46,674 nt of DNA from Nitrospira sp. CG24D (lineage in GTDB: Bacteria > Nitrospirota > Nitrospiria > Nitrospirales > Nitrospiraceae). The number at the start of each line of letters is the position of its first letter. Position 1 is the first letter of the stretch. Below are positions 1 to 8,833 of this stretch, one piece after another. Both the position numbers and the translations under genes were made by a program. Below the pieces are notes generated by a model. That model saw only the letters and a program-made list of their open reading frames with translations. It was not told the origin of the DNA and ran no database searches. The stretch spans positions 1-46,674 of the forward strand of contig NEWQ02000052.1 in assembly GCA_002869855.2 (NCBI GenBank), read 5' to 3'.

Positions 1-92
1 GTAGCTCTCGCCGATAATCTTGAGCACTTCGGCGTCGATGACTTGAGCCGTCTCCTCGCTGAACGGCCTCGCATCCCCGTACCCGTTTAGGC
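1..92 (-). CDS. FtsH-like zinc metalloprotease, internal fragment
   Basis: Reading the minus strand from about base 91 to base 1 gives an open frame containing [20 protein letters not shown], which resembles the C-terminal peptidase M41 part of FtsH (family pattern: SEETA, then IDxEV). FtsH is a membrane-anchored AAA protease that degrades damaged membrane proteins. The frame runs off the window at base 1, and its upstream part is cut at about base 90, where plus-strand infA sequence begins. The AAA module and HExxH zinc site would lie upstream and are absent. The match is short (about 30 residues), so the family is likely but not certain. It may be a gene remnant or the product of a mis-joined contig. 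Confidence 0.5.
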
Positions 93-257
93 AACGCGAT
101 GTTTCGAGTGTCGTTAGATAATGGCCATAAAATTCTTGCACATATATCAGGAAAAATGCGCATGCATTTTATCCGTATTCTTCCTGGCGATAAGGTGACT
201 GTCGAACTCTCGCCGTACGACTTGACGCGCGGGCGCATCACCTATCGGTTTAAGTAG
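93..257 (+). CDS. infA: Translation initiation factor IF-1, 5'-truncated
   Basis: From base 93 the frame reads [20 protein letters not shown] and continues to the usual IF-1 end ([11 protein letters not shown], stop 255-257). IF-1 is a one-domain OB-fold protein of about 72 residues that binds the ribosomal A site during initiation. Only the last 54 codons are recognisable; the expected start (MAKED..., about 18 codons) is missing. In-frame codons upstream of 93 do not resemble IF-1 and meet a stop at 60-62. The first in-frame ATG is at 99, inside the conserved core, so a product starting there would lack the first beta strand. It lies 15 bp before rpmJ, the usual order. The upstream neighbours normally expected (secY, adk, map) are absent. 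Confidence 0.8.
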   Translation, partial: NAMFRVSLDNGHKILAHISGKMRMHFIRILPGDKVTVELSPYDLTRGRITYRFK

Positions 258-272
258 GAGCGTGTAACAGAC

Positions 273-386
273 ATGAAAGTGAAATCATCCGTCAAGCCGA
301 TTTGTGCCAAATGTATGGTCGTTCGTCGCCGGGGTGTCGTGCGAATTTTGTGTGAGAACCCCAGGCACAAGCAACGTCAGGGATAA
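273..386 (+). CDS. rpmJ: 50S ribosomal protein L36
   Basis: A 37-residue protein beginning [20 protein letters not shown] and ending NPRHKQRQG. It has the L36 zinc ribbon: Cys11, Cys14, Cys27 and His32, so it is the zinc-binding (C+) form. L36 binds 23S rRNA in the large subunit. It sits between infA and rpsM, its normal place in the alpha operon. The start is the ATG at 273, preceded by a weak purine-rich stretch. Length and sequence are complete for the family. Confidence 0.95.
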   Translation: MKVKSSVKPICAKCMVVRRRGVVRILCENPRHKQRQG

Positions 387-439
387 CACCGGGCAGAGTA
401 GGTCTGTGCTCGTCTAGGGAATAGGAAAGAGGAGAGATC

Positions 440-820
440 ATGGCACGCATCGCAGGCATCGATTTGCCAAGAGACAAGCGGACCGATATCGGCCTCACGT
501 ACATCTACGGAATTGGGCGGGCTGCCGCACGAGAAATTCTGCGGAAAGCTGGTGTGGATGGCTCGATTCGGATCAAGGATCTGAGTGAAGATAAGATCGT
601 CAAGCTCAGAGAAATTATTGATCGCGATCACCGCGTCGAGGGAGACCTTCGGAAGGAAACTTCCCTGAACATTAAGCGATTGATCGACACCGGGACTTAT
701 CGAGGTCTTCGCCATCGAAAAGGCTTGCCGGTGCGTGGCCAGCGCACGAAGACCAATGCCAGAACGCGGAAGGGCCGACGCGCTGGTGTAACAAGCAAAC
801 CGAAACCGACAGCCAGATGA
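440..820 (+). CDS. rpsM: 30S ribosomal protein S13
   Basis: A 126-residue protein starting [14 protein letters not shown], with the helix-hairpin region [14 protein letters not shown], the conserved [20 protein letters not shown] stretch and a basic tail. S13 lies in the head of the small subunit and contacts the P-site tRNA and S19. The start ATG follows a clear ribosome binding site (AAAGAGGAGA, ending 439). Length is normal. Gene order rpmJ-rpsM-rpsK-rpsD-rpoA-rplQ is that of the bacterial alpha operon, so co-transcription is expected. Confidence 0.98.
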   Translation: MARIAGIDLPRDKRTDIGLTYIYGIGRAAAREILRKAGVDGSIRIKDLSEDKIVKLREIIDRDHRVEGDLRKETSLNIKRLIDTGTYRGLRHRKGLPVRGQRTKTNARTRKGRRAGVTSKPKPTAR

Positions 821-859
821 TCGAGCGGATCGCTCGTGCTCTGAAGTGAAGGAGTGTCT

Positions 860-1243
860 ATGAGTGTGAAGAAGGGCAAGAAGAAGGAACGCCGGATTGT
901 TCAGGCCGGTGTGGCGCATGTCCAGGCATCCTTCAATAATACGATTGTCACCATTACGGACATGGGGGGCAATACGGTCGTTTGGGCCAGCTCGGGCAAT
1001 CAGGGGTTTAAGGGCTCTCGCAAGAGTACCCCGTTTGCGGCACAGCGCGCCGGCGAAGCGGCTGCCCGTAAAGCCATGGAGAGTGGCATGCGTCAAATTG
1101 ATGTGTATGTGAACGGGCCTGGGGCTGGTCGTGAATCAGCCATTCGCTCGCTCCAGGCCGCTGGCTTGCGCATCAATCTGATTCGCGATGTCACTCCGAT
1201 TCCCCACAACGGCTGTCGCCCGCCGAAGCGGAGGCGTGTCTAG
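860..1243 (+). CDS. rpsK: 30S ribosomal protein S11
   Basis: A 127-residue protein with the S11 hallmarks: [15 protein letters not shown], the glycine-rich [34 protein letters not shown] and the terminal [18 protein letters not shown]11 forms part of the small-subunit platform near the mRNA exit. A GTG at 854 is in frame, but it overlaps the Shine-Dalgarno AAGGAG (849-854). That site is spaced 5 nt from the ATG at 860, so 860 is preferred. It follows rpsM by 39 bp. Confidence 0.97.
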   Translation: MSVKKGKKKERRIVQAGVAHVQASFNNTIVTITDMGGNTVVWASSGNQGFKGSRKSTPFAAQRAGEAAARKAMESGMRQIDVYVNGPGAGRESAIRSLQAAGLRINLIRDVTPIPHNGCRPPKRRRV

Positions 1244-1321
1244 CCGAGGGGGCATCAAGGTTCGAGTCTGCAGCAATGTTGGACGCCAGAATTCAGGCGT
1301 CCTGTAACCGGAGGTAATGCA

Positions 1322-1948
1322 GTGGCTAAGTATCGGGGTCCAGTTTGCCGTCTCTGTCGACGCGAAGGCGAGAAGCTTTTTTTGAAGGGCACTCGGTGCA
1401 TGACCGAAAAGTGTGCCATTGAGCGACGGAGTTATCCTCCTGGTCAACACGGTCAGGGGCGCCCCAGGAATTCTGACTATAGCCTGCAATTGCGAGAGAA
1501 ACAAAAATTGCGGAGAATCTACGGATTGCAAGAATGCCAATTCCGCGGGCTATTTGAAAAAGCGGAGCGGCAATCTGGTGTCACCGGCGATGCTCTGTTG
1601 CGGTTGTTGGAATGTCGGTTGGACAATGTGGCCTATCGTCTCGGGTTTGGGGCGTCTCGCAAGCAAGCACGCCAGATTGTGAGTCACGGTCACTTGACCA
1701 TGAACGGCAAGAAAATTAACGTTGCCGGAGCCACGGTCAAGACGGGGGATGTGATTCAGGTGCGTGAGCGGAGCCGGAATTTGCTCTCCATCCAATCGTC
1801 ATTAGAAGGTGTCGATGGGCGAGGGATTCCAGACTGGTTGGAGCTTGATAAGGGCACGCTCAAGGGAACTATTCGTGCTTTGCCGACAAAAGAACAGATC
1901 ACGCTGCCGGTCAACGAGCAGATGGTCGTCGAATTATATTCTCGATAG
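1322..1948 (+). CDS. rpsD: 30S ribosomal protein S4
   Basis: A 208-residue S4 with an N-terminal zinc-binding cysteine cluster (CRLCRREG near residue 9, then CMTEKC near residue 26) and a central S4 RNA-binding domain ([20 protein letters not shown], then [13 protein letters not shown]). S4 nucleates 30S assembly and often represses its own operon in translation. The start is a GTG at 1322, following a GGAGG about 7 nt upstream. The upstream interval (1244-1321) holds nothing recognisable. Having the four cysteines marks this as the zinc-binding (C+) paralogue. Confidence 0.97.
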   Translation: MAKYRGPVCRLCRREGEKLFLKGTRCMTEKCAIERRSYPPGQHGQGRPRNSDYSLQLREKQKLRRIYGLQECQFRGLFEKAERQSGVTGDALLRLLECRLDNVAYRLGFGASRKQARQIVSHGHLTMNGKKINVAGATVKTGDVIQVRERSRNLLSIQSSLEGVDGRGIPDWLELDKGTLKGTIRALPTKEQITLPVNEQMVVELYSR

Positions 1949-2034
1949 CACATTGGGCCGGTAGGGAGCCGTCTACGTTTCTGCATTCTCCCTATTCGGT
2001 ATGCTGGTCACTCGATGGTTGTGAAGGGGGAGTC

Positions 2035-3036
2035 ATGATTAAAGCGATGAAAGACTTTCAGATCCCGATGCGGGTTGAAGTCGATAAGGATGCGAATTCC
2101 CCAGTGTTCGGTCGATTCACCACCGAGGCGTTTGAGCGGGGGTTCGGGACCACGATTGGAAATTCACTTCGCCGTGTGTTGTTGTCGTCGTTGACTGGAG
2201 CCGCCGTGACGACGGTGAAGATTGAGGGCGTACTGCACGAATTTTCGACGATACCTGGTGTCACGGAAGATGTGACGTCCATTATCTTGAATATCAAGAG
2301 CCTGCGCTTGGCGCTTCACACTGATAAACCGAAGACGATTCGTTTGAGAAAGAAGGGACCAGGCGAAGCCAAGGGGTCCGATATTATCCACGATGCCGAT
2401 GTGACCATTCTCACGCCGGATCTGCATATTGCAACGCTGGATAAAGATGCGACGCTGGATATTGAAATGACTGTGAAGCATGGTCGTGGGTATGTCCCGG
2501 CTGAGCGAAACAAGGAAGAGGGATTGCCGATCGGTGTCATCGCGATCGACTCTGTGTTCTCGCCCATTAAGCGTGTCAACTTTCATGTAGAAAACGCCCG
2601 AGTTGGTCGCATGACTGACTATGACAAGTTGACGATGGAGATCTGGACAGATGCGACCATCAATCCACGTGATGCCTTGTCGACGGCGGCGAATATTTTG
2701 CGCGATCACCTCGATATCTTCATCAATCCGGAAGAGCGCGGTGAAGGCAAGCGCGAGGCGGGATATGATGAGTCGGAGCTTGAAGAGAATAAGAATCTTT
2801 CAAGGAGCGTCAATGAGCTCGAGCTTTCCGTTCGAGCTGCGAATTGCTTGAAGAATGCCAACATCAAGACCATTCGTGATCTGGTCCAGAAGACGGAAAA
2901 CGAAATGCTCAAGACGAAGAATTTCGGCAAGAAATCGCTGAATGAGATCAAGGAAATATTGTTGGAGATGGGTCTCACGCTGGGAGGAAGGGTTGAAGCC
3001 GGATCCTCCAGCAACGGGAGTTCGCAGTCAGAGTAA
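2035..3036 (+). CDS. rpoA: DNA-directed RNA polymerase subunit alpha
   Basis: A 333-residue protein with both alpha domains. The N-terminal assembly domain includes [19 protein letters not shown] and [20 protein letters not shown] linker of about 15 charged residues leads to the C-terminal helix-hairpin-helix domain ([19 protein letters not shown], then [15 protein letters not shown]) that binds UP elements and activators. Dimerisation of alpha starts RNA polymerase assembly. The ATG at 2035 follows AGGGGGAG. Length is typical (about 330). It precedes rplQ by 21 bp, as in most bacteria. Confidence 0.98.
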   Translation: MIKAMKDFQIPMRVEVDKDANSPVFGRFTTEAFERGFGTTIGNSLRRVLLSSLTGAAVTTVKIEGVLHEFSTIPGVTEDVTSIILNIKSLRLALHTDKPKTIRLRKKGPGEAKGSDIIHDADVTILTPDLHIATLDKDATLDIEMTVKHGRGYVPAERNKEEGLPIGVIAIDSVFSPIKRVNFHVENARVGRMTDYDKLTMEIWTDATINPRDALSTAANILRDHLDIFINPEERGEGKREAGYDESELEENKNLSRSVNELELSVRAANCLKNANIKTIRDLVQKTENEMLKTKNFGKKSLNEIKEILLEMGLTLGGRVEAGSSSNGSSQSE

Positions 3037-3057
3037 TTTTCAGCGAAGGGGAATGCC

Positions 3058-3489
3058 GTGCGACATAGAAAAAAAGGCCGTCAACTTGGTCGGCAGACGA
3101 AGCATCGATGGGCCCTGTTCCGGAGCCTCGTGACCTCGCTCTTGGAGCATGAGCGTATTGAGACGACCGAAGCGAAGGCAAAAGAGATTCGCGGGTTTAC
3201 CGATCGGATGATTACGTTGGGGAAGGAAGGAACTTTGCCGGCTCGCCGCAGGGCCCTCGCGTTTATCCGGAGCAAGGATGTGGTCTCAAAGCTGTTCAGC
3301 GATGTGGCTGGACGATTTAAAGATCGGCAGGGTGGATACACCCGTATGGTGAAGACTCGCCGCCGCATCGGCGATGGCGCTGAAATGGTGGCGATTGAGT
3401 TGGTGACGATGGTGGAGAAGGTTTCTTCAAAGGCGGCCACTGTTCCAGCAACGACAACTCCTGTCGTTTCTCCAGAAGCCTCCGCCTAG
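3058..3489 (+). CDS. rplQ: 50S ribosomal protein L17
   Basis: A 143-residue protein starting [20 protein letters not shown] from a GTG codon preceded by AAGGGG. Conserved L17 features include [18 protein letters not shown] and [18 protein letters not shown]. The last 25 or so residues are a low-complexity Ala/Thr/Val/Pro tail beyond the conserved core of about 118. L17 lies near the peptide exit tunnel. It is the last gene of the operon and is followed by a strong terminator at 3514. Confidence 0.96.
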   Translation: MRHRKKGRQLGRQTKHRWALFRSLVTSLLEHERIETTEAKAKEIRGFTDRMITLGKEGTLPARRRALAFIRSKDVVSKLFSDVAGRFKDRQGGYTRMVKTRRRIGDGAEMVAIELVTMVEKVSSKAATVPATTTPVVSPEASA

Positions 3490-3513
3490 CGCTATACTTT
3501 TTGTGTGTTGTGC

Positions 3514-3560
3514 AGAAAGAGCTCCTCACGTCTTATGCGTGAGGGGCTCTTTCTGTTTCT
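3514..3560 (+). terminator. Intrinsic terminator of the alpha operon
   Basis: Arms AGAAAGAGCTCCTCACG (3514-3530) and CGTGAGGGGCTCTTTCT (3538-3554) pair over 17 positions with one G-U pair. The loop is 7 nt, and the T-rich TTCTGTTTCT overlaps and follows the right arm. It lies 25 bp after rplQ. Confidence 0.88.
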
Positions 3561-3648
3561 GGCCAGCTACAGGCGTTTACTTGCTTGATCCTCGGTGCTA
3601 CTATCGTGCCAGAATTTCAACTGGTTTATCTGGTAAGCGGTGTGATGC

Positions 3649-4221
3649 ATGTGGGACGTATTAGCCAGGCGAAGCCTCCTTACCTTGAGTGGAGCGCTGG
3701 CGGCATTTCTGATTTATCTGTTGTTTGTGAACGCAGATTCCGCTCCCACAAATCAGCCTGCTGCACCAGGTGCCATTGAAAGCGCAGACGCGAAGATCTC
3801 TGATTTTACCTTCACGCAGACCAAGGGCGATGTGGTGCAGTGGCGGGTACAGGCCAAGCAGGCACGCTTATTCGAGCGGGAGAAGCGCGCGGTCCTGAGC
3901 GAGGTTGAAGTGACGCTCTACGGGCAGGCAGGGAAAGAGGTAACGGTCCTTGGGGACGAGGGCGCGCTCGATACGGCCACGAAAAACTTTGTGTTGGCGA
4001 ATCGAACGGATCCCTTGATAATCGCGACGGGAAGTGGATATACGATTTATACCAATCACCTGGCATGGACCGATGCCACAAAGATCATTCAGACCGGTGA
4101 TCCCGTCCGTATTGTCGGCAATGGCTTGGAAATTACCGGCAGAGGACTGCTGGGACGGACGGAGTCTGAAGAGTTTGAGGTACTTGATGATGTTCATGTG
4201 GATCTCGTTTCTGGTTCTTAG
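3649..4221 (+). CDS. lptC: LPS export protein LptC
   Basis: A 190-residue protein with one N-terminal membrane helix (LLTLSGALAAFLIYLLFV) and a periplasmic beta-jellyroll typical of LptC (DFTFTQTKGDVVQWRVQAKQ, later GSGYTIYTNHLAWTDATKII). LptC is the inner-membrane bitopic protein that takes lipopolysaccharide from LptBFG and hands it to LptA. Identification rests on fold pattern, length and position directly before lptA and lptB. The ATG at 3649 has only a weak upstream purine stretch. It overlaps lptA by 35 bp, suggesting translational coupling. Confidence 0.85.
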   Translation: MWDVLARRSLLTLSGALAAFLIYLLFVNADSAPTNQPAAPGAIESADAKISDFTFTQTKGDVVQWRVQAKQARLFEREKRAVLSEVEVTLYGQAGKEVTVLGDEGALDTATKNFVLANRTDPLIIATGSGYTIYTNHLAWTDATKIIQTGDPVRIVGNGLEITGRGLLGRTESEEFEVLDDVHVDLVSGS

Positions 4222-4792
4222 CCTCTTCGCCCCCGTCACAGCCGAGTCTGTTGCGCCAGCGGGCGCCGCTGTTTCTAAAGGTTCAGGCCCAGCGCAGGCG
4301 CCGACAACCATTACCGCAAAAAAAATGACCGTGCGTAATCAGGATAGTCAGGCCGTCTTTGAAGGGTCAGTCATCCTGACTCAAGGGACATTGATGGTCT
4401 ATTCGGACAAGATGGTGGTGTCGTTTTCCCCCCAGCCTACGGATGCCAAGAAAGGGGATCTTGAAGAAATCAAGAAGAGTGATCCCTCTTCTACAGCCAA
4501 ACCGATAGGCAAGGGGGCCGATGGGATGCCAGGATCTTCAGGTCGATCCGTTAAGCAGATTGAGGCGACTGGCCATGTGCGCATCGAGAAAGAGACCGGA
4601 AATGCGACCTCTAATAAGGCGGTCTTCGACAATAGCCGGCGGGTTGTAACCTTGACCGGGGATCCGGTGGCCTGGGAGAAGGGGACGCGAGTTAGTGGTG
4701 AGAAGATCGTTATTTATCTGGATGAAGATCGAAGTGTCGTTGAAGGGGGATCTCATCTCTTGATCGATGGCGATCGCGGCGGAATGAAATGA
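4187..4792 (+). CDS. lptA: Periplasmic LPS-binding protein LptA
   Basis: From the ATG at 4187 (GAGG 6 nt upstream) the protein has 201 residues: a signal peptide (MFMWISFLVLSLFAPVTA), then the OstA/LptA repeat pattern (TITAKKMTVRNQDSQAVFEG, YSDKMVVSF, IEATGHVRIEKETGNATSNK, ARV-like VVTLTGDPVAWEKGTRVSGE). LptA monomers stack head to tail as a bridge carrying LPS across the periplasm. The open frame extends upstream to 4034 inside lptC, but that part has no signal peptide, so 4187 or 4190 is the likely start. A Lys/Ser/Asp-rich insert (about residues 85-115) sits between repeats. It ends in an ATGA overlap with lptB. Confidence 0.87.
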   Translation: MMFMWISFLVLSLFAPVTAESVAPAGAAVSKGSGPAQAPTTITAKKMTVRNQDSQAVFEGSVILTQGTLMVYSDKMVVSFSPQPTDAKKGDLEEIKKSDPSSTAKPIGKGADGMPGSSGRSVKQIEATGHVRIEKETGNATSNKAVFDNSRRVVTLTGDPVAWEKGTRVSGEKIVIYLDEDRSVVEGGSHLLIDGDRGGMK

Positions 4793-5571
4793 CTCAGGGA
4801 ACCGAATCGGAATTGATCGGGACGTCCGACTCAGTGACCGGTCCGCATACATCGTGCTTGCGGGCTCGGGGGTTGGAGAAGAGTTTTCGCGGGCGAAAAG
4901 TCGTGAAGGGTGTCGCAATCGAAGTGCGTGCCGGCGAAGTTGTCGGGCTTCTTGGCCCGAACGGTGCCGGGAAAACCACGATCTTTGATATGGTCGTGGG
5001 TCTTTGCCAGCCGGACGAGGGAGAGATTACGTTTAACGGCGAGTCCATCACGGACTTGCCAATGTATCAACGGGCCAGACGAGGGATCGGGTATCTCCCG
5101 CAGGAATCGTCGGTCTTTCGCCGCCTTTCCGTAGAGCAAAATGTCTTGGCGATTTTGGAAATCCTAGGCTATCCTCGTGGTGAGCGGATGGCACGGGTTG
5201 ATGAGTTGCTCAAGGACCTTGATCTCCTGCATATTCGTGGCAGTATGGCGTACGCCCTGTCAGGAGGAGAGCGTCGGCGATTGGAAATCACCAGAGCCTT
5301 AGCGACGAGCCCATCCTTCATGCTCTTGGATGAGCCGTTTGCCGGGATTGATCCCATCGCGGTGGCCGACATTCAGCAAATTATCCTTCGCTTGAAGGAC
5401 AAGGGGATCGGGATTCTCATTACCGATCATAATGTTCAAGAGACGTTATCGATTACCGATCGTGCATACATTATTAATGAAGGATTGATCCTGGAATCCG
5501 GTTCTCCGGAGGCCATTGTGAAGAGTGAAACCGCTCGGGCCGTGTATCTCGGCGAGCGATTCAAGCTGTAG
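4789..5571 (+). CDS. lptB: LPS export ABC transporter ATPase LptB
   Basis: A 260-residue ABC ATPase with Walker A GPNGAGKTT (residues 56-64), Q-loop YLPQESSVFRRLSVEQNVLA, signature LSGGERRRLEI, Walker B FMLLDEPFAGIDPIA and H-loop ITDHNVQETL. The Q-loop and 'DHNV' segments are characteristic of LptB, which powers LPS extraction by LptFG. It has about 25 extra residues before the usual LptB start (LRARGLEKSF); a shorter product is possible but no better start is evident. The ATG lies in the 4-bp overlap with lptA. LptF and LptG are not in the window. The lptC-lptA-lptB-rpoN order is widespread in Gram-negative bacteria. Confidence 0.96.
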   Translation: MTQGTESELIGTSDSVTGPHTSCLRARGLEKSFRGRKVVKGVAIEVRAGEVVGLLGPNGAGKTTIFDMVVGLCQPDEGEITFNGESITDLPMYQRARRGIGYLPQESSVFRRLSVEQNVLAILEILGYPRGERMARVDELLKDLDLLHIRGSMAYALSGGERRRLEITRALATSPSFMLLDEPFAGIDPIAVADIQQIILRLKDKGIGILITDHNVQETLSITDRAYIINEGLILESGSPEAIVKSETARAVYLGERFKL

Positions 5572-5589
5572 AGGGCTTGCTATCCAGTT

Positions 5590-7098
5590 ATGAAACTTCG
5601 TCTCGACTTGAGGCTTAGCCAGAAGCTGATCATGACGCCGCAGTTGCAGCAGGCGATTAAGCTGTTGCAGCTGTCTCGGCTTGAATTGCAGCAAAGTTTG
5701 ACCCAGCATCTGCTCGAAAATCCGCTTCTCGACGAGGTGCAGGCTGAAGTTGAGGAAGCTGAAGCCGCGGCTGCGGAAGGAAAAACGGAAGACCCCTCCA
5801 TAGCGAACGCACAAGATAACGCGGAAGAGGCGGGAACGCCGGAGGAGCGAGGTTCGCCCGAAGAGTTTTCAGCCTCTGGATGGGAAGAATACTTTGGCTC
5901 CGATCGTCGAGCCGGGGATTCGGAATATCCCTCCTCTTCCCAAGATGAGTTTCCCTCCTACGAGCAGACAGTAGCCAAAGCCACATCGTTGGAAGAGCAT
6001 TTGCTTTGGCAGCTCTCACTCTCGGGTCTTTCAGAACGGGAGAAGGCCATTGGGCGCCTGCTCATTGGAAATTTAGATGATGATGGGTATTTGAGAATTA
6101 CTCTGGCCGAAGTCGTCAACGGGAGCGAATTTGCGGAGGCGGAGGCTGAGTCGGTCCTCAAGGATATTCAGACCTTTGATCCAACTGGCGTTGGAGCGCG
6201 TGACCTGCCGGAGTGTCTCCTGCTCCAGCTCGGCCATTTGGGCAAGAACCCGATGGGGTCACTCGGTGCAAGGCCGGGTGCGCTCAAGGGAGCTGTCGTC
6301 GAAGGTATTATTCTGCATCATCTCAAGGATCTTGAAAAGAAGCAGTATGCCAAGGTTGCCAAAGCCTTGAATGTCACGGTTGAGGAAGTTTTCGAGGCAA
6401 CGAAGTTGATCGGGGATCTGGAGCCTAAGCCTGGCCGTCCGTTCACGAACACCCAGAATTATGTGATTGTGCCCGACGTCTTTGTCGTAAAGAACGAAGG
6501 GGAGTGGGTGGTCTTACTGAACGACGACGGTTTGCCGCGCATGCGGATCAGCCCGTATTACAAGCAACTGATGACGGCTGGTGATGGCGGGACGGCTGAA
6601 ACGAAGTCTTACCTCGATGAAAAGCTTAGAGCCGCCCAATGGGTGATTCGGAGTATCGATCAACGCAATAAGACGATCGTCAAGGTCGTGACGAGTATTG
6701 TGAAGTTTCAGGAGCAGTTTTTTGAGCAAGGGATTGAGCATCTGAAACCCTTGGTTCTCAAGCAGGTGGCGGAGGACATCGGGATGCACGAATCGACGAT
6801 CAGTCGCGTCACAGCCAACAAGTATATGTATTGCCCGCAAGGGATGCTTGAATTAAAGTTCTTTTTCAACGCAGGACTTCAGCGGGCAGATCAGCCGTCT
6901 GACATGATGTCGTCCGTGTCGGTCCGTGAAATGATTCGGAAAATGATCGCCGAAGAGGATACACAGCATCCGCTGAAAGATGAAGAGATTGCGGCGCGTC
7001 TCAAGGTTCAGCAGGTTCTAATTGCACGTCGCACGGTGGCGAAGTATCGGGCGGAGGACAACATTCCTTCAGCGAGCCAGAGAAAACGTCATTTTTAG
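5590..7098 (+). CDS. rpoN: RNA polymerase sigma-54 factor
   Basis: A 502-residue sigma-54. Region I is Gln/Leu-rich (QKLIMTPQLQQAIKLLQLSR) and binds the activator ATPase. An acidic region II (about residues 60-125) follows, then the core-binding domain (SLSGLSEREKAIGRLLIGNL, FDPTGVGARDLPECLLLQL). The HTH segment is near residues 392-412 (DIGMHESTISRVTANKYM), and the RpoN box ARRTVAKYR (479-487) recognises the -24 element. All parts needed for function are present. It follows lptB by 18 bp. No NtrC-type activator gene is seen in the window. Confidence 0.98.
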   Translation: MKLRLDLRLSQKLIMTPQLQQAIKLLQLSRLELQQSLTQHLLENPLLDEVQAEVEEAEAAAAEGKTEDPSIANAQDNAEEAGTPEERGSPEEFSASGWEEYFGSDRRAGDSEYPSSSQDEFPSYEQTVAKATSLEEHLLWQLSLSGLSEREKAIGRLLIGNLDDDGYLRITLAEVVNGSEFAEAEAESVLKDIQTFDPTGVGARDLPECLLLQLGHLGKNPMGSLGARPGALKGAVVEGIILHHLKDLEKKQYAKVAKALNVTVEEVFEATKLIGDLEPKPGRPFTNTQNYVIVPDVFVVKNEGEWVVLLNDDGLPRMRISPYYKQLMTAGDGGTAETKSYLDEKLRAAQWVIRSIDQRNKTIVKVVTSIVKFQEQFFEQGIEHLKPLVLKQVAEDIGMHESTISRVTANKYMYCPQGMLELKFFFNAGLQRADQPSDMMSSVSVREMIRKMIAEEDTQHPLKDEEIAARLKVQQVLIARRTVAKYRAEDNIPSASQRKRHF

Positions 7099-7099
7099 T

Positions 7100-7123
7100 C
7101 TGCGCCAGCTTGGTGTGGCGCAG
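7100..7123 (+). terminator. Hairpin between rpoN and hpf
   Basis: CTGCGCCA (7100-7107) and TGGCGCAG (7116-7123) are perfect 8-bp arms with an 8-nt loop, followed by AAAT but no T-run. It could be a weak terminator, an RNA-processing site or an attenuator separating rpoN from hpf. Confidence 0.4.
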
Positions 7124-7152
7124 AAATAGGTTCACGTAAGGAGACACTTCGC

Positions 7153-7716
7153 ATGAAGCTACGAATCACGGGTCGCCACATGGATGTGACGTCAGCACTT
7201 CGTCGGTATCTTGAGACACGATTCGATCGACTGGATCGGTATGAATTAAAAGCGGGGATTGTTCAGGTTGTCTTGAGTGTTGAGAAGTTGCAGCATAAAG
7301 CGGAAGCCGTCTGTGTGGTCCATGGAAAGCGTGTGCAAGCGAAAACCTCGACGCGAGAAATGTATGCGACGATTGATGCGTTGGTGGACCGCATTGATGG
7401 GCAGCTGAGAAAACTGAAAGAACAATTGGTCAGTCATAAGCCTGCCAAGGCGACCCGAGTCCGGTCAGTGCGCGCGTTAGCTGCTGAGTGGCAAGAGGAG
7501 CCAGTCTTCAAGGTAGAGCGTAGAGCTGTGCCGGTCCTGTCTCTTGCGGAAGCGCACGATCGGTTTGGTGGTCATAGTGAGGCCTTTCTGTTGTTTGCAA
7601 ATGTGGAGACGGGGAATCTCCATGTGCTTCAACGGGGGGGCAACGGGCGGGTCTTGGTCATTGAGCCTTTTGCGGAAGGTCGGCGAGGGCATTCCTTCCC
7701 GGGAGCAGGAGAGTGA
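7153..7716 (+). CDS. hpf: Ribosome hibernation-promoting factor, long form
   Basis: A 187-residue protein. The N-terminal ribosome-binding domain (MKLRITGRHMDVTSALRRYL to about residue 100) is joined by a short linker to a C-terminal dimerisation domain (VLSLAEAHDRFGGHSEAFLL, then FANVETGNLHVLQRGGNGRV). The length and second domain identify the long HPF type, which pairs 70S ribosomes into inactive 100S dimers in stationary or starved cells. The ATG at 7153 follows AAGGAGACACTTC. Location directly after rpoN is classical. A small GC hairpin (GCGCCGA/TCGGCGC, 7745-7760) lies downstream before rapZ. Confidence 0.93.
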   Translation: MKLRITGRHMDVTSALRRYLETRFDRLDRYELKAGIVQVVLSVEKLQHKAEAVCVVHGKRVQAKTSTREMYATIDALVDRIDGQLRKLKEQLVSHKPAKATRVRSVRALAAEWQEEPVFKVERRAVPVLSLAEAHDRFGGHSEAFLLFANVETGNLHVLQRGGNGRVLVIEPFAEGRRGHSFPGAGE

Positions 7717-7838
7717 GGGGCCGGCTCGAATGTGACCGGACCTAGCGCCGATTTCGGCGCAGGATTCATTGCAGGCGTCATCATTCTGATTGTTTGTCTC
7801 TCTCCCCGAGTGCAGTGTGTAGTCTTCACTAGAGTCGT

Positions 7839-8705
7839 ATGTCACAGCTGAATCTTGTCATCGTCAGTGGCCTTTCTGGATCCGGTAAGTCGCACGCGCT
7901 GAAGGCGTTCGAGGATGCCGGCTATTTCTGTATTGATAACCTCCCTCCTGCGTTAATCCCGACATTTGTGGAATTATGCAACCAGCAAGGTGGGGAGATA
8001 TCGAACGTCGCGCTGGGCGTCGATGTCCGTGAGCGGGTTTTCTTTGCTGATTTGGTCGGGACTCTTGAGCGGGTGAGAGCCCTCGGATATGCGATTCGTC
8101 TGCTCTTTCTGGAAGCCCGGGATGAAGTGCTTGTCAGGCGATTTTCTGAGTCGCGTCGCCCGCATCCGCTATTGCCGCATTTGCCTGTTCTGGAGGGGGT
8201 TCGGTTTGAGAAGGAACGGGTTGCGGAGTTGCGCCGCCATGCTGATCGTATTATCGATACGTCTGATCTGACCGTGCATGAACTCCGGGACGTGTTGACG
8301 AAGGAGTTCTCCCGTGGTCCTGCCACTCGGCGCTTGACAGTGACCTTGCTGACTTTTGGCTATAAATTCGGCGTTCCCTACGATATTGACTTGCTGTTTG
8401 ACGTTCGGTTTTTGAAGAATCCGTTTTTTGTTCCCGATCTCAAGCCTCTTCCCGGGGATGATCCCCGTGTTCGCGCCTTTGTGTTGTCCGATCCCGACGC
8501 CATTGATCTCCTGGCGCAACTGGAGAGCATGTTGAAGTTCTTGATCCCTCTCTATGAGCGTGAGCAGCGCAGTTATCTCACCATTGCGATTGGGTGTACC
8601 GGCGGGCGCCACCGCTCGGTTGCGATTGCAGGGCGGCTCCGAGAGAGCCTTGGCGCAATCGGTCACGAAGTGATCCTCAAACATCGAGATCTGCAGAAGT
8701 CCTAA
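7839..8705 (+). CDS. rapZ: RNase adapter / nucleotide-binding protein RapZ (YvcJ family)
   Basis: A 288-residue protein with Walker A GLSGSGKS (residues 11-18), the family segment DAGYFCIDNLPPALIPTFVE, SESRRPHPLLPH, YDIDLLFDVRFLKNPFF and the C-terminal IAIGCTGGRHRSVAIAGRL. In enteric bacteria RapZ senses glucosamine-6-phosphate and guides RNase E to the sRNA GlmZ; in Bacillus YvcJ binds GTP. Its role in this organism is unknown. The rpoN-hpf-rapZ neighbourhood is conserved in many proteobacteria, although the PTS-Ntr genes often found between them are absent here. Confidence 0.95.
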   Translation: MSQLNLVIVSGLSGSGKSHALKAFEDAGYFCIDNLPPALIPTFVELCNQQGGEISNVALGVDVRERVFFADLVGTLERVRALGYAIRLLFLEARDEVLVRRFSESRRPHPLLPHLPVLEGVRFEKERVAELRRHADRIIDTSDLTVHELRDVLTKEFSRGPATRRLTVTLLTFGYKFGVPYDIDLLFDVRFLKNPFFVPDLKPLPGDDPRVRAFVLSDPDAIDLLAQLESMLKFLIPLYEREQRSYLTIAIGCTGGRHRSVAIAGRLRESLGAIGHEVILKHRDLQKS

Positions 8706-8761
8706 GTAGGATTCTAAGGCGTTCTGATCCGAGCTGCTTCCTGTCAGTTCGGTTGCGTTGC

Positions 8762-8789
8762 TTGACAGGTCGAACATATTGACTATACT
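8762..8789 (+). promoter_or_regulatory. Sigma-70-type promoter of the pil operon
   Basis: TTGACA (8762-8767) and TATACT (8784-8789) are separated by 16 bp. The -35 matches consensus fully and the -10 at five of six positions. It lies 44 bp upstream of the GTG of the MerR-like gene that heads pilMNOPQ. Confidence 0.72.
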
Positions 8790-8833
8790 TACCTTGTACC
8801 TGCAGAACCTAGCTTCCCTCAGGCACATTTCAC

